A stretch of 64,000 nt of DNA from Kryptolebias marmoratus (GCF_001649575.2 NC_051450.1:10423956-10487955), one strand, 5' to 3'; numbered from the stretch's first letter, positions 13,721-24,478 are shown. A program made the numbers and translations. The notes: generated by a model not told the origin, from the sequence alone.

Positions 13721-14639
13721 ATACAAAGACTTTACCTAATACAATCATCAACACTCGCTGTATTTGGTGCACACAGAAACGCAAGCTGATAGTCAGAAAC
13801 ATGATTATCTGACTTGATCGGTACTTCAAAAGCTGGAAGTCTTAGAGTTGAAGGGACTTGTATATAGAATTTCAACTTCTCATTTAACCAGTTAAAAACA
13901 ATAATTTAAAGAATACAACATGTTGTACTGTACAAAAGTTTAAAACGCCCACTAATTTATTTGCTTCCAAGGAGCTAAACTTTCTTATAACCTTTCAGTG
14001 GTTTGGATCAACAGTTCTGGCTTTCTAAAGGTCTTTCAGAGTTGTTTTTTATTTTTCTTTTTTGGGCATGTTTTTTTTACTCATTTTCAGTTCAGTGCTT
14101 GTACCCTTTACAATATACTGAGAAGTCTATGCTTACAAAAATAAGAAAAGTGTATAAGACAAAATTTAAGTGGCAGGGCTAAAAAAAACTATGTACAGCA
14201 AATAAACACCAGCCAAAGTGCTAAGAAAAACTTTGAAAGACTGTCAGAACTACTGATCACTACCACAATAAAAGATTTCAAAAAAGTCTCTCTGCTTGGA
14301 AGCAAAACGTAAAGAAATATGAGATGACTCAAGACTTCTGAGCAATACTTTCTAAAAGAGGGAGAAAATGGCATGGCTTAGTATTCCTGGAGTGCAGCTT
14401 CATTTATGGAAATACGACCACTCAAACTCAAAGCAGTGTTTACTGGGATCTATATACATATTCTGTGCTGACTCCCATACCTCAGAGACACAATTAGTAT
14501 GCAACAAAGACACAAAAACAGACCCCTTTTTTCCTACCATCTGACATAAAAATCGCTGACCTTTTCCTAAATGAGGCAGTTTTACACATATTTGGAATCT
14601 CCTCCTGAGGTGTTTTCAAAAAGCCTCTGACACACACAA
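13721..14639. other. AT-rich stretch, nothing recognised
   Basis: T-rich runs around 14045..14080, otherwise plain unique sequence. Confidence 0.5.
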
Positions 14640-15010
14640 ACACCTGATGCCGACACCGACTATTAACGAGATGGAGGATTGTCGTGACATTTAGTTTGAC
14701 CGTTTCACCAAACGCTGAATATTTATTGCCAAATTAAAGCCCCTCCCACCCACCCCCCTCCCATGTTTCATAAGCTATTTCGGCTCATAACATTTAAATC
14801 ATAACAATCATGATGAATCGCAGAGGTGGCCCGCCTGGCAATCTCGCCTCTAATCTCCACTTCAGGCCCCAGCATCACGGCACAATTGTTCATAATTGCC
14901 CTCAAGATGAACTATGGCACAAACATTAGAGGCATCCAATCCTCCTCTAAATCTATCTTCAACTCCCTCTTATCGGTCAAGGGCACTCGCCGAACAGGAG
15001 CAATTTGAGT
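14640..15010. promoter_or_regulatory. Candidate conserved non-coding element
   Basis: Strong texture change: unique and compositionally balanced. It contains GGTGGCCCGCCTGGCAATC (about 14825), CACAATTGTTCATAATTGCC (14881..14900) and a TCAAGGGCACTCGCCG stretch. It ends abruptly at an AT-rich TTTATTTATTAA. One of the best enhancer-like blocks in the presumed intron. Confidence 0.4.
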
Positions 15011-16189
15011 TTTATTTATTAAGATTTCAAAAGTGAATAGTTGGACCAATCTATCTCGTCCATTCTCCTTCCCTCTCTGATTGAACAGGACCTCACCTGC
15101 ACACAGAAGAAATCTGTGTGGTTACCAGAAGAATTAAAATCAGTCTGGGTGCGACTGTGCGGTTTCAAATTAAATCTGCATATTTCATGAGCGAGATGTG
15201 CTCTAGTGAGTTGATCTGAGTTGGAGGCAAAGCCACTAGACTCCGGCAAACAAACCAAATATTCAAATTCTTGCTGAAGATATTCTGTGAAAAGTTCAGC
15301 AGAACCTCAGACGCATGAAAAACAGTCTCCCTGGGGAGATAAACATCCTGTCTTTTACACTTTCCAGCATTTTGCATACACCCATGGACTAAACTTCTCA
15401 CATGCATCCTTTCCTTTAAAACCAATAAATGTGTTTTTACTCACGAGTGCTTCGGAGGAAAACTAATTTCACTATTTATTTTTAGGTTTTAAAATCCTAA
15501 CCAGATCATTGTTCCTTACCAATCATCAAGCTGCTTACATCTGTCCAGGGAGGAGATGTCAGGTGGGGTGTTTGTTCAGGGCTTTAGTTTTTATTGCTAC
15601 AAAATGCACAAGTCTCCAGCAGTTATGTATTGCTAAAGGACAGAGTGTTTGGTTGATTTGAGCAAAAACGGGTATCCTTTGGCAATTTAAGTTTAAGAAA
15701 GAATCTTTAAGTTGAGTTTATGCTCATGCTAAATCAGCCTAAAGGCAAGTATCATTAATACATGAGGCATTCTTTGTCTTTTATGCAGAAAATGTAAAAC
15801 ATGTGTAGTAATTTTGCTCAGTATTTGTTAATATTGTTAAAATAAGACCTAATTTCTTTCCAAAGCATGTTGCAAATGTGTCCATGCACAAAGCTATCAG
15901 ACTGTTCTATGTGATAAAGATGGAAAACTCCTGCTTAGACATTTTTCTAACTCTGAACTCCAGTTTGCATATAATATTTGACTAAAGACCCCAAATCTAC
16001 TTCCTGATCTTATTGTGAAGAATAAATGTCCCCTTGGATTACTTTTAAAATAAAAAAAAATGGATTGGTCTGTTTGTATAAAACTGTTGATGGGCTTTAT
16101 TTATCATTCAATTGATAATTTCTTGCAATAAATTACTTTACACAATCCCCTGTTTGAGGAAACTGTAATTAAGTGAGCGTTTATCTCGG
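15011..16189. other. Non-coding stretch, nothing recognised
   Basis: Moderately AT-rich unique DNA with no TE words, microsatellites or exon-like frames that I can defend. Confidence 0.5.
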
Positions 16190-16365
16190 CAGGTTGTTGT
16201 TGTCATTCTTTCAGCTGCTCCCTTCTTCGAGGGCTGCCACACTGAGCAAACTCGCATGAAAGATTTGGTATTTGCTTTGCGCCGGATGCCCTTCCTGCCC
16301 CAAACTGGGCTCAAACCTGCAGTCTCAGGATTACAAGAGCACAGCACCAACCCTACTTGAGTTTA
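16190..16365. repeat. Dispersed teleost repeat fragment (GCCGGATGCCCTTCCTG family)
   Basis: It carries the widely dispersed word GCGCCGGATGCCCTTCCTGC at about 16279, preceded by TTTCAGCTGCTCCCTTC and GGGCTGCCACA. It is followed by a tRNA-box-like CTCAAACCTGCAGTCTCAGG. These words recur together in many fish genomes. The class is uncertain and the copy is degenerate. Confidence 0.6.
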
Positions 16366-18030
16366 GCTGGTATTTATTTTTTGACATGTCTTACATACAA
16401 TCTGAAGAGACAATGTGATCTGCTGATTTTCTTTGGTAGACAACTTTTTTACAAACTGGAATTATATAATTAATAACATAATGATCATACTTTACATCAG
16501 GTGGAATGAATTTGGACTGAATTGGGCTGCATACAATTTGCACTGAATTAGCACAACTCTAACTTAGTTGTATTTGACTATAACTGGGTTCATTTTAATT
16601 GAAAACTAGTTTGACCTGGACTGGTTTTGGCTTTCCTTTTTTCTTTAAAGGGGCCTGTGATTGGTTTAGTTGTGAACTGGCACTATATCATAAATAAAAT
16701 GCTAAACTGAAGTGATGAACTAATGCCACATGCATGTGAAGAAAGCAAAATAATAGCATTAACTCTGGAATATAATCAATTTGCTGTGGATTACTCCCTA
16801 TGGTACAGAACAGGGTACTCACACATGGCTGGCAGAGAAAATCTGCTCTCACAACAATCTTATCTGCTGTTGCCATCCTCCTGCTGTGTGACCTCCTAGT
16901 TCTGTAACCGGTCACATTGACATCTGGTTTAGCGAAAACATTTGGACTAAAGTCTACTGTTACTGGAGTTTTGCTATCAATATTCAAAAAGGTTCAGGTA
17001 TATTCTCACAACATACAAAGAGAAGCCTGTTCATTTAAGAACCTTAACGCAATGTATACAACTTTATTATACAGAGAATATTGAATATTAAGTATTAATA
17101 TTTCACCCAGTTACAGCTAAACACCAAATTCACATTTGGTTTTCTAACGTCAGTATTTTGGTTTGATTTTCAAGTGAGCAACTTCACATTTTTATGCTCG
17201 ACACGCTGCATTTCAGATAAACATTTAATCAGTATCTATTTTTCAGAAAACTAGTTAGTTTTAAGAGGGTATTGTGCCTGGAACAAAAAAAACCTAAAAC
17301 ATAACATGCATTAAGAATTAGAAAATTAGCATTATTAAATAAATTTCCAAAAGGCAGCTCTGATTTTATGCTCCTAATGATTCGATTATACACTGATTGA
17401 TTCAATTCTGAACTGTGCTTTTTGCTGAACAAGACAAAACCAGTGGCACGCACAGTGAGATGGTTTGTGCAGAACATCTGTCTAGTCACCTGACAGCTCA
17501 GTGGGTGGGAAATGACACATTCACATGGCTCGAATGCAAAAGCACTGAAAAAAAAAGTAAAAAATACCCCCTAGTGCAAACTAAATCATTAAATCTACAG
17601 AGTAGTAAAATAAGAGCTGTAGCATCCAACCCCTGCTATGGCTTTGTCTACCATTTTTCTATTTTTTTTGGCCCTGAGATCACCATTTTCTTCACCAACA
17701 CCCACAGGCTGCTCTGCTCAGCTGTTACTCAAGCTGCTGAAATGGCATCATCTGAGTTTTGGCTCAAAATACTCCCAAAGTCCTCCACTATTCTGCTCGT
17801 GCGAAATGCTACAAATTCAACTTTAACAAGGCAGATGGCACGATACAAGACCGTCTTCCACAATCTACAAGTCTCTGACTTAAGCCTGTAGTAGACATGT
17901 GTTAAGGGTTTTCCAGACGCATGAGGTGCAACAAAAATGGACAAAGGGTTGATCGTTGACCTGAACGATGGAGGCGTCTTTGTTGTTAAATTGCCTATTA
18001 AAGGTTGAGTGCTGTGATCTGGCTTTAAAC
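16366..18030. other. Non-coding stretch, nothing recognised
   Basis: It includes a 158-codon plus frame (17415..17891) overlapped by a 101-codon minus frame. Neither shows a domain or a credible start context, and the flanks are AT-rich. I do not call a gene. Confidence 0.45.
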
Positions 18031-18033
18031 ACA

Positions 18034-19000
18034 TAAAATGCTCAAAATAGATTTAATTCAAAGCCTTGCATTACTTGAAGAAATGCATATCACCTGCCAC
18101 CTTTCATGCCAGAGTCGTAGCCATTTTGGTCAAATCTTGAAAATACCGTTATGCACAATATCATGTTGTATCATCAGCTGTGAGAGTATGTGTTCTCCTA
18201 GCTACTACTCCATCAAATTTCAGCTTAATATTTGTCAGGCTAGCTGAGCTACAGCCATTTTTTGTGTTGGCTGTTGGTTAGCTGTGGTGGTCATCTTGAA
18301 TTGGATTGGTTTACCTCCCAAAACTAATCAGTTGTAGATGGACATTGAGTGACAGCTTTCTCAACTTCATTAAAACCCATCCAGTGGTTCATTAGGTATT
18401 TTGCTAACAGACAAACATAACTGATTTCAACAATTATTGCTTAAGTTTTAAGAAAAACTGTTGCCCAATGAGTAGCACTTGGACTATGTGTTTTGAATTA
18501 CTCTTCGCTATAATCACACCAATATCTGTAAAAACGATGGAATCCCTGACAAGTTTGTGTTTTCTAAAGTCAGTTGATGGCCATCCTAATTTATACTGGC
18601 ACCAAAAATTAATCAGCTGTAGATGTACATTCAATAATTATTTCCTGAAAGTTTCCGTAAAATCCATCCAGTGGTTTATCAGCTGTTTTGCAAACAGAGA
18701 GACAGAGTTGATTCCAAATAGTTAATAGGAAAATTTTAAACAAAGATCTTGCACAAACCTTTAGCACTATGTATGTGTTGGGATCATTCTTAACCACTAC
18801 CATGCAGAATTTTAGGTCCATATCTGTAAAAATGACAGAATCATGTCCATTTATGTGTTGTTGTCTTTTTAAGTTCAGATAGCTGTGGCAGCCATGTTGA
18901 ACTGTGCTGGCTTCAAAGCTTAATCAGTTGTACATGTCAACCGGAGGATTGTTTTCTGAAAGTTTCATTAATATCCATCCAGGTGTTCATGGTACAGACA
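18034..19000 (+). repeat. Unclassified repeat family: head plus three tandem units
   Basis: Head module at about 18055..18165 (CTTGAAGAAATGCATATCAC, then CATTTTGGTCAAATCTTGAA). Three diverged units of about 280 bases follow: 18180..18420, 18430..18705 and 18720..19000. Each has the same order: a TATGTGTT word, ACCAC or similar, ATATCTGTAAAAATGAC, AGCTGTGGTGG/CAGCCAT, AATCAGTTGTAGATGTACAT, GAAAGTTTCATTAAAATCCA, CCAGTGGTTCAT and TTTTGCTAACAGACA. No terminal inverted repeat, coding frame or poly-A tail is visible. Further copies lie at 22990, 32995, 51055, 54882, 55515 and 58215. Confidence 0.75.
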
Positions 19001-19149
19001 AATGAAGAGCAGCGGGCGATACTGATACTGAACTTGTGATATCACTCGCGTTAAACCAAGTCAGACGGTTTGGGAAATTATCATCATGAAAAATAAATTA
19101 ATACATAAGCTGCACAAGAAACAATATTCTCTAACCAGAATTTGATTTG

Positions 19150-19590
19150 GGCAAACACATTGTTTCCAATGTTCAGATTTCTATTAGCAGCGCTCTGACA
19201 TTACAGCTCAATCTTCATAATGACCCAGAGAGAAGCATATTTTGACAGCAGCTTTAAATTGGTGTAAACTGTCTCGCCCCTGCAAAAGCATCATCTCCCC
19301 CTCTGCAGCTCGACCTCTTGCTCCTTCCGAGCCTCCACCTTGTTTCGCTAATGAGTGTTAGAGCTGCGACTCTCAGTTGATTACCGGAGAGCTGCTGCCG
19401 CTGCTATCTCTGGTGAGCTGCCCTCTATCTGCGTCCCCCACCCCTCCATCCCTGGACCATAAGCCCTGCGAGCAGACCATCAATCAGCTGGTAACAGGAC
19501 CTCACGTAATCACAGCTTTCTGCCCATTTCGGTGTCCTTGTGTGATGCGAATGGACATATGTGGATTTCACAACCTTAAGGTACTTTAGG
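19150..19590. promoter_or_regulatory. Candidate conserved non-coding element
   Basis: GC-balanced unique block between AT-rich flanks, with several CpGs and words such as ACCATCAATCAGCTGGTAAC (19478..19497) and CTCACGTAATCACAGC (about 19501). It lies about 2.1 kb downstream of the dpp6 S exon inside the presumed intron, a typical place for an enhancer. Confidence 0.4.
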
Positions 19591-21159
19591 GGCAATTTTT
19601 CACTTTGTTGAAACGTCATGTCTCTGGACAAAAAAAGAAAAAGGGTAAAAAAAAAAAAAAAAGAAATTCCCTGAAAGCCGCAATTATTGTAACTACTCCC
19701 TGAAATCACAGCATCACCGGGTCTCTAATTTTCACAGTTATTAGGGAAAAGGTCAGTCTCTGCTGGCATTTTTTTTTTGTTTTATTTAAAAATATGTAGA
19801 TTTAATAAATGCACACAACTGAAGGGCTTTTATTAAAAGCTGAACCGTATCAGATGATTAGAGCTGCAATATCGCGTTGATAGAATAATAGCAGTTTCTA
19901 ATATTTATGAGTGACGCTAAAGCAACTGTTTAGTAAGTCAGCGGACAGATGAATTTAAATATTTTAAGATGACAAAAATTCTTTCAGCTTAAATTGACTT
20001 ATAAAGAATTTCATTACGGAAAGGAAAATCACAATGTTTACCATTGTTCCTTTTAGATTTTTACACTTGTGACAGATATTTTAGTTGATTTTTTTTCCAT
20101 TTAAAAGTACATGATGAGGCGCATTGTGTATGAGTCCCAATTCTGATGTAAATTTGTGGCACTGGGTTTGCTTTATAGCATTCATTTAAGTAAAACAGCA
20201 CACATATTGAACAAAATAAGATGACATATTTATGCTTTCTAAGAGTTAAATACAACCTATGTGGGAGAGACATGACACAAATATTAGCTTGAAACTGCAG
20301 CTGCATTTTCAGTGGTTTTAATGAAATGGTGAATCTATATAGTGTTTTTAAAGTTTAGTGGCACCTTTTACAACCCCCCCTTTTTGGCCAAAAATCCATG
20401 TAGAATAAACCTGTTTTTTGTTCGTTTTGCAGCTAAAATCTTAAGAGAAACATTTAGGGGTTGCAAAGAAATCCTCACAAAGTGACTGAAAGTCCAATTA
20501 TATGTCATTAAATTAACTTTTCTTTTTTTTTTTTTGGTCAAACAGACCATCTTAACCAACAAATATCCAATTTGCAATAGAACATAACGGCACAAAACAG
20601 CAAACCTCACTTTTCTGTGATACAAGCCTGTAAACTTACTTACGTTTGTGTGATTTATGACTCGCAGCGAGCCAACTGATATCATTCAGCATGATCTAAT
20701 TTCCCAGTCTATCACCTGGTTATGTTGAAGATTACGTCTGCAAAGTCTGTTCTGCAGCCACGGAACATGCACGCACAGACAGATAGACCTTATCCTGCCT
20801 GTAAGGGGTGACACTGACAGTTTGCTACTAGGTATCAGCAGAAATAATATCACCTTTTCTGTCATTTTCAGACAGGTGCAACGCATAGGGAGAGATGGTA
20901 GTGACAGATTTTATCCAAAATTATGGTTTATGCTGACAGGCTGGTGGGGCTAAAAATAAATTACAAACTTTATCAGAAAATAGGGGATTCTTTGCTGCAG
21001 GAGCCACAGAAGTGAGAGCATGCATTGCCATATTTACAAGTATCTACTGATGCATTGATTGCAAACTTTCAAAGAGAAGATGTGGCTCCGATTTGTTGAC
21101 AATGAGCGTTTTGCGTCTATCATGAAACAAAACCCCACAGAAAGCTCATTTCCTCTGAT
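19591..21159. other. AT-rich intronic stretch before the CpG island
   Basis: Poly-A and poly-T runs (about 19645, 19770 and 20525). Composition becomes balanced from about 20690 toward the island. Nothing else was recognised. Confidence 0.5.
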
Positions 21160-21407
21160 GAGGTTAAGTTTGTGCGGCTCAGGTGCCTCAGCGGGGGCGG
21201 GGTGGGGGGGATCCAACAGATGCTCCGCAGAACAGAACCGAACCAAGACGCAGCGCAGACAAGCAACAGCCTTTAAAACAGGAGCACAACCTCGAGCTCC
21301 AGGTGCCCCGCTGATTGACAATTTGATCAAACACGGTTTTGTCCTCCGTGGCACTTTTCGTGGGCCCTTCTCCACTTTCTGTCTGCTGCGAGGAGAACGA
21401 TGAGAAC

Positions 21408-21432
21408 ACCCCCCCCCCNAAAAAAAAAAAAC
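21408..21432. other. Ambiguous base between a C run and an A run
   Basis: A run of C is followed by a single n at 21419 and then a run of A. The assembly could not resolve the homopolymer junction, so the true length here is uncertain. It lies within the presumed intron and does not affect the exon. Confidence 0.9.
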
Positions 21433-21689
21433 TGCTCGTAAAGTCACTGCACAATCTCATTAAAGCCAATCACGACGGTGACGGACAGCTCCCGGCTGTC
21501 GTTGCCAAATCACTCCAGAGCGCACAAGCCTTTTAAAAACGAACCGACGTGGACGCGCGCTTTCCCGAAGCGCAGCGTGTTGTTAATCGGTCAGAAAGCA
21601 AACATGACAGAGAGTGTCGAGCAGCTAAAAGGCAGGGGCGGTGCAGGTTAACATCCAAGGAGCGCGAGGGGTGAACGGCTCATCGGTAC

Positions 21690-21749
21690 CTGGTCTGGCT
21701 GCTGAGCCGCTTTCGACGGCGCATTGGTGCCTTCCTTCGCCGTGGTCAT
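21690..21749 (-). CDS. dpp6: First coding exon of dpp6, short (S) isoform (partial gene)
   Basis: DPP6 is a single-pass type II membrane protein of the S9B dipeptidyl-peptidase family that has lost catalysis. It binds Kv4 channels with KChIPs and speeds their gating in neurons. The minus strand reads ATG in a good context (GCC before, A after), then 20 codons beginning MTTAKE, with a central SK and the end QQPDQ, and then CAG|GT at 21690/21689. As I remember it, the human S-isoform exon also starts MTTAKE, has 19 residues, ends in a Q-rich stretch and is followed by an exon encoding the membrane segment; with one gap about 11 of 19 positions agree. The exon codes only the cytoplasmic N-terminus. 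It sits in the sole CpG island, as expected for a first exon. The junction falls in phase 0. Exon 2 was not found; dpp6 introns are very long, so it probably lies beyond position 1. Teleosts have dpp6a and dpp6b and I cannot tell which this is. Confidence 0.82.
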
Positions 21750-21832
21750 GGCTCCCTGGCGCGGGGGACAAACCTGTTGTTTCCCCGGCTGGAGGAGAGA
21801 AGGATGACGGAGAGGCAGCAGGGGAGGGGGTT

Positions 21833-21853
21833 AAAATAAATAAATAAATAAAT
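21833..21853. repeat. (AAAT)n microsatellite in the presumed 5'UTR
   Basis: About five AAAT units, read as TTTA on the dpp6 strand, roughly 90 bases before the start codon. Confidence 0.85.
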
Positions 21854-21938
21854 GGCAAATACACACCGGAGACGCAAAGGTGTGAAATAAGAAGTGGTGG
21901 AAGGAGAGGACGAGCAGCTCAGAGAGAAGAGAAGAGAT

Positions 21939-22037
21939 TCAGTCAGTCGGAGGGGGGGAGAAAAAAGAAAAAGAGGAGGAGGAAGAGGAGGAGGAGACGG
22001 AGGAAGAGAGGCAGAGAGAAGCCGCGCATCTCTTCAT
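21939..22037 (-). other. Upstream ORF in the presumed dpp6 5'UTR
   Basis: A minus-strand ATG at 22037 opens a 32-codon ORF that stops with TGA at 21941..21939, about 190 bases before the dpp6 ATG at 21749. Its codons come from the pyrimidine tract, so the peptide is a run of serines followed by FF and PPP. A second in-tract ATG at 22029 is out of frame. If transcription starts upstream of 22037 this uORF could dampen translation of the S isoform. A start inside the tract would exclude it. The low-complexity peptide suggests any role is in scanning, not as a product. Confidence 0.35.
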
Positions 22038-22149
22038 GCGGGACTCCGCTCAATATTCCACACGCGCGTGCCCCTCCACGGTCCGCACAGCCCGCGCGCA
22101 CACACGATTGGGTTGCAAAGCAGCGAAGTGAATGGAGACCAATGAGAAG

Positions 22150-22985
22150 CTCCTATACGGAATTTACATTGAACTTGATCTCATAAATGATTCAGTCAAA
22201 CCCGCAGTGACATTAACGCTCATCTGTTTTATTTTTATTCACTTCATTAACAAAATACCCCCCCCCCCAATATTACTCATATTAGCTACTTATTTTTCCC
22301 ATATAGCAGCTGGTGCTAAATTTCAATGCATTGTCTGGCTTACACTGTTTTTTTATCCTGATCCTGTTAAATTCAAATATACTTAATCACGTCCACAAAA
22401 AGAAAGAAAAAACCCTTCATCCATATTAAATATCCTTATGTGTTGTTTTGCATCTAGGGCTTCTAGCTGAAGCCTAATTTGCAAACAATGCCCCCCAAAC
22501 CAATTAAAGCAACCAAACTTATACAACACACAAAAAAATAAATTTATTTGGACCATAATTGCAACAATTATAATTAATACAAATAGGAACAAGATACAAG
22601 CATGACAATATTAACATGTACAGTGTGATCTAAGTGTACGCTGGCGTTCTCAGATTTGTCTTTGTTTAAGCCATTTTGTCTGAAAATTTAAGTCTAAACT
22701 TGGTTACGATTTTTTTTTTTTATTAATACTAAAAATCAAAATCAAAGAGCCTTAAAATGACCAAAGTGTTGGCTAAAATGTTTTGTACCTCACTGGTCTG
22801 CAGTGTCCCTTAGCTGCTCCCCTTGTTGGAGCTATTACTTTTTAAAATCTTTTTGCTCATAACCTCCTGCAGCATGTTTTTTTTTTTTAAAGAAAAAAGC
22901 TATTTTCATAAATCAAAGCTGCATACAATTTTATTTATTTATTCAAATATTTTGGTCATTTTCAAATGATACAAAAACAAAGAAA
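22150..22985. other. AT-rich stretch, nothing recognised
   Basis: A C run at about 22258..22268 and T runs near 22710 and 22880. The 84-codon frame starting at 22132 opens on the edge of the CpG island but on the strand opposite to dpp6, with no donor nearby. Confidence 0.5.
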
Positions 22986-22989
22986 CTGT

Positions 22990-23545
22990 AGCCTAAATCC
23001 ACATGAGCAAACAAAGTCACCTCATCAAATTTCAGCTCAATATCTGTAAAAATGACTGTTACTGCCATTTTTGTGTTGGCTAAGATCAATTAGCTGTGGT
23101 GGCCATCTTGAATGAGATTGAATCCAAAACCTAATGAGTTGTAGTTGTACAGCCAATGATTAGTTGATGAAAGTAATATTAAAATCTATCTGGTGGTTCA
23201 TTTGGTATTTTGACAACAGAAAAATAGGCTTGACTCCAAACATTAATGCTAAAGTTTTAAGCAAATATGTTGCTAAATGAGAAACACTTCAAGTATGTGT
23301 TGTAAATTACTCTCAGCTACAACCACAACAAATTTTAAGTCAGTATCTGTAAAACTAACTGAATTACAGCAATAATTGTGTTTTGTAAGTTCATTTGGGT
23401 GTGGCGGCCATCTTAAATTGGATTAGATCCAACAATTAATAAGTTGTAAATGTGTATCCAGTGATGATTCTCTGGAAGTTTCATTAAAGTCTGCCGAGTG
23501 GTTCATGAAATAGTTCGCTAACAGACAGACACACAAACAAGACGT
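22990..23545 (+). repeat. Unclassified repeat family: two tandem units
   Basis: Two units of about 270 bases (22995..23230 and 23280..23535) repeat the family's ordered words: TTCAGCTCAATATCTGTAAA, AGCTGTGGTGGCCATCTTGA, GTTGTAGTTGTAC and GTGGTTCAT. The second ends in CTAACAGACAGACACACAAA. The head module is not recognisable here. Confidence 0.75.
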
Positions 23546-23879
23546 TGTTGTACCATTTTCGCATTTCAGCAAATTCAGGCAATAACTAATTATCACACAT
23601 GGCTCAAATAACAAAAAAGATGTAAGTTGAAGCTCTGGCTTATTGTAGATACCATTTAGACTTATTTTATACTTTTTAATTAAAAATCTACTGGCTATTG
23701 GAAGAACAAGAAAAAGTTTGCATGTTCTTCATTCTCACACAGGAGCAGAAAAAACCTAAAAGCCTTCAGTGATGAAAATGTTAAAAGTATGCAAACATCT
23801 GCATTAAACAAAGTTCGACTAGTTTGAAAGTTTAAATAATTACAGAGGCTGGAAAACACCAAACACAGCAGTAAATCTT

Positions 23880-24190
23880 AACAACCTCTTGTGTCGTGAA
23901 CATTTCACGATAAGAACCGAGCATCTTTTCATTGCTTGTTCAATTAATTACATCTGCAAGAGTTCTTGTACAATCCCCATTAAACACAGAGAGGAAATGA
24001 CTTACTTTGATTTGTTCTGAGATGTACTTAGAGTTAATTAATACCCCACTCTCCAGTTTGACTCCTTATATTGCCGGTTTGTAACCGAATGTGCTGCGCT
24101 GTTAATTAAAGTCAGGTGGCGACGGGGCGAAGTCAATTACCTCGGCGTCTCAAATGAATATCTGCAGTGTTGTTTCATGTGACCAACAGG
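23880..24190. promoter_or_regulatory. Candidate conserved non-coding element
   Basis: Unique block with TGCTGCGCTGTTAATTAAAG and GTCAATTACCTCGGCGTCTC at 24090..24150, rich in TTAATTA/AATTA cores and CpGs unlike the flanks. It lies about 2 kb upstream of the dpp6 S promoter. Confidence 0.4.
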
Positions 24191-24478
24191 GTACAAACGG
24201 GCAGAAAATAAGGCCTATTCTTGGAAAACAGTCTCAGAGGAAATAAACCACTTTCAGATACCCTTGAATGAGATATTATTGGGTTGTGTTGGGACAAAAG
24301 AAAATATGGTTTTGTAATTTACTTTGAATCAAGCTACCTCGCAGGTTAAGTTTCCTCCTTATTCACATGAGTAACTTTTAAAAGTCCCAGGAGGAATGGT
24401 TTCTGCTGTTGTTGTATAGAGGTTGCTGTGTAACCAACTGAAAAGTTTATTTTTTTCTTTTGGTTTGTTTTACTTTAG

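Larger units (their letters stand above)
1..21689 (-). other. dpp6: Presumed dpp6 intron 1 (S isoform), partial
   Basis: Everything downstream of the donor at 21689 on the minus strand is read as intron. No ORF here resembles the next dpp6 exon (membrane helix, basic/aromatic start) and none resembles another host gene. The contents are AT-rich filler with many poly-A and poly-T runs, TE fragments at 5.7-6.2, 9.6-10.4, 11.4, 16.2 and 18.0-19.0 kb, and GC-balanced unique blocks listed separately. The call depends wholly on the exon assignment. Confidence 0.6.
21160..22130 (-). promoter_or_regulatory. dpp6: CpG island: dpp6 S promoter and 5'UTR
   Basis: This is the only stretch with dense CpG. 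Two CpG-rich parts (about 21170..21360 and 21480..22125) contain words such as GCGCGC, CCGCGC and ACGCGCG, against strong CpG depletion elsewhere. On the minus strand, 22020..21870 is a long pyrimidine tract (CTC/TCC repeats), common in 5'UTRs and TATA-less promoters. No convincing TATA box lies upstream of the tract. The start of transcription is not visible but should lie upstream of 21750, probably 21850..22130. The part below 21690 is intronic and continues the island downstream, which is usual. A (TTTA)n run at 21833..21853 falls within the presumed 5'UTR. Confidence 0.7.

Noticed and set aside
17415..17891. 158-codon ORF on the plus strand
   Set aside because: No domain, signal or family resemblance; a 101-codon frame overlaps on the minus strand and codon use looks random.
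18434..18445. TTATTGCTTAAG matches the 5' half of miR-137
   Set aside because: The match stops after 12 bases, no complementary arm is nearby, and the same place in other copies of the repeat family reads differently. It is a chance match inside a repeat.
22132..22386. 84-codon plus-strand ORF starting at the edge of the CpG island
   Set aside because: It could suggest a divergent gene, but there is no splice donor after a short first exon and the frame runs into AT-rich hydrophobic low-complexity sequence.
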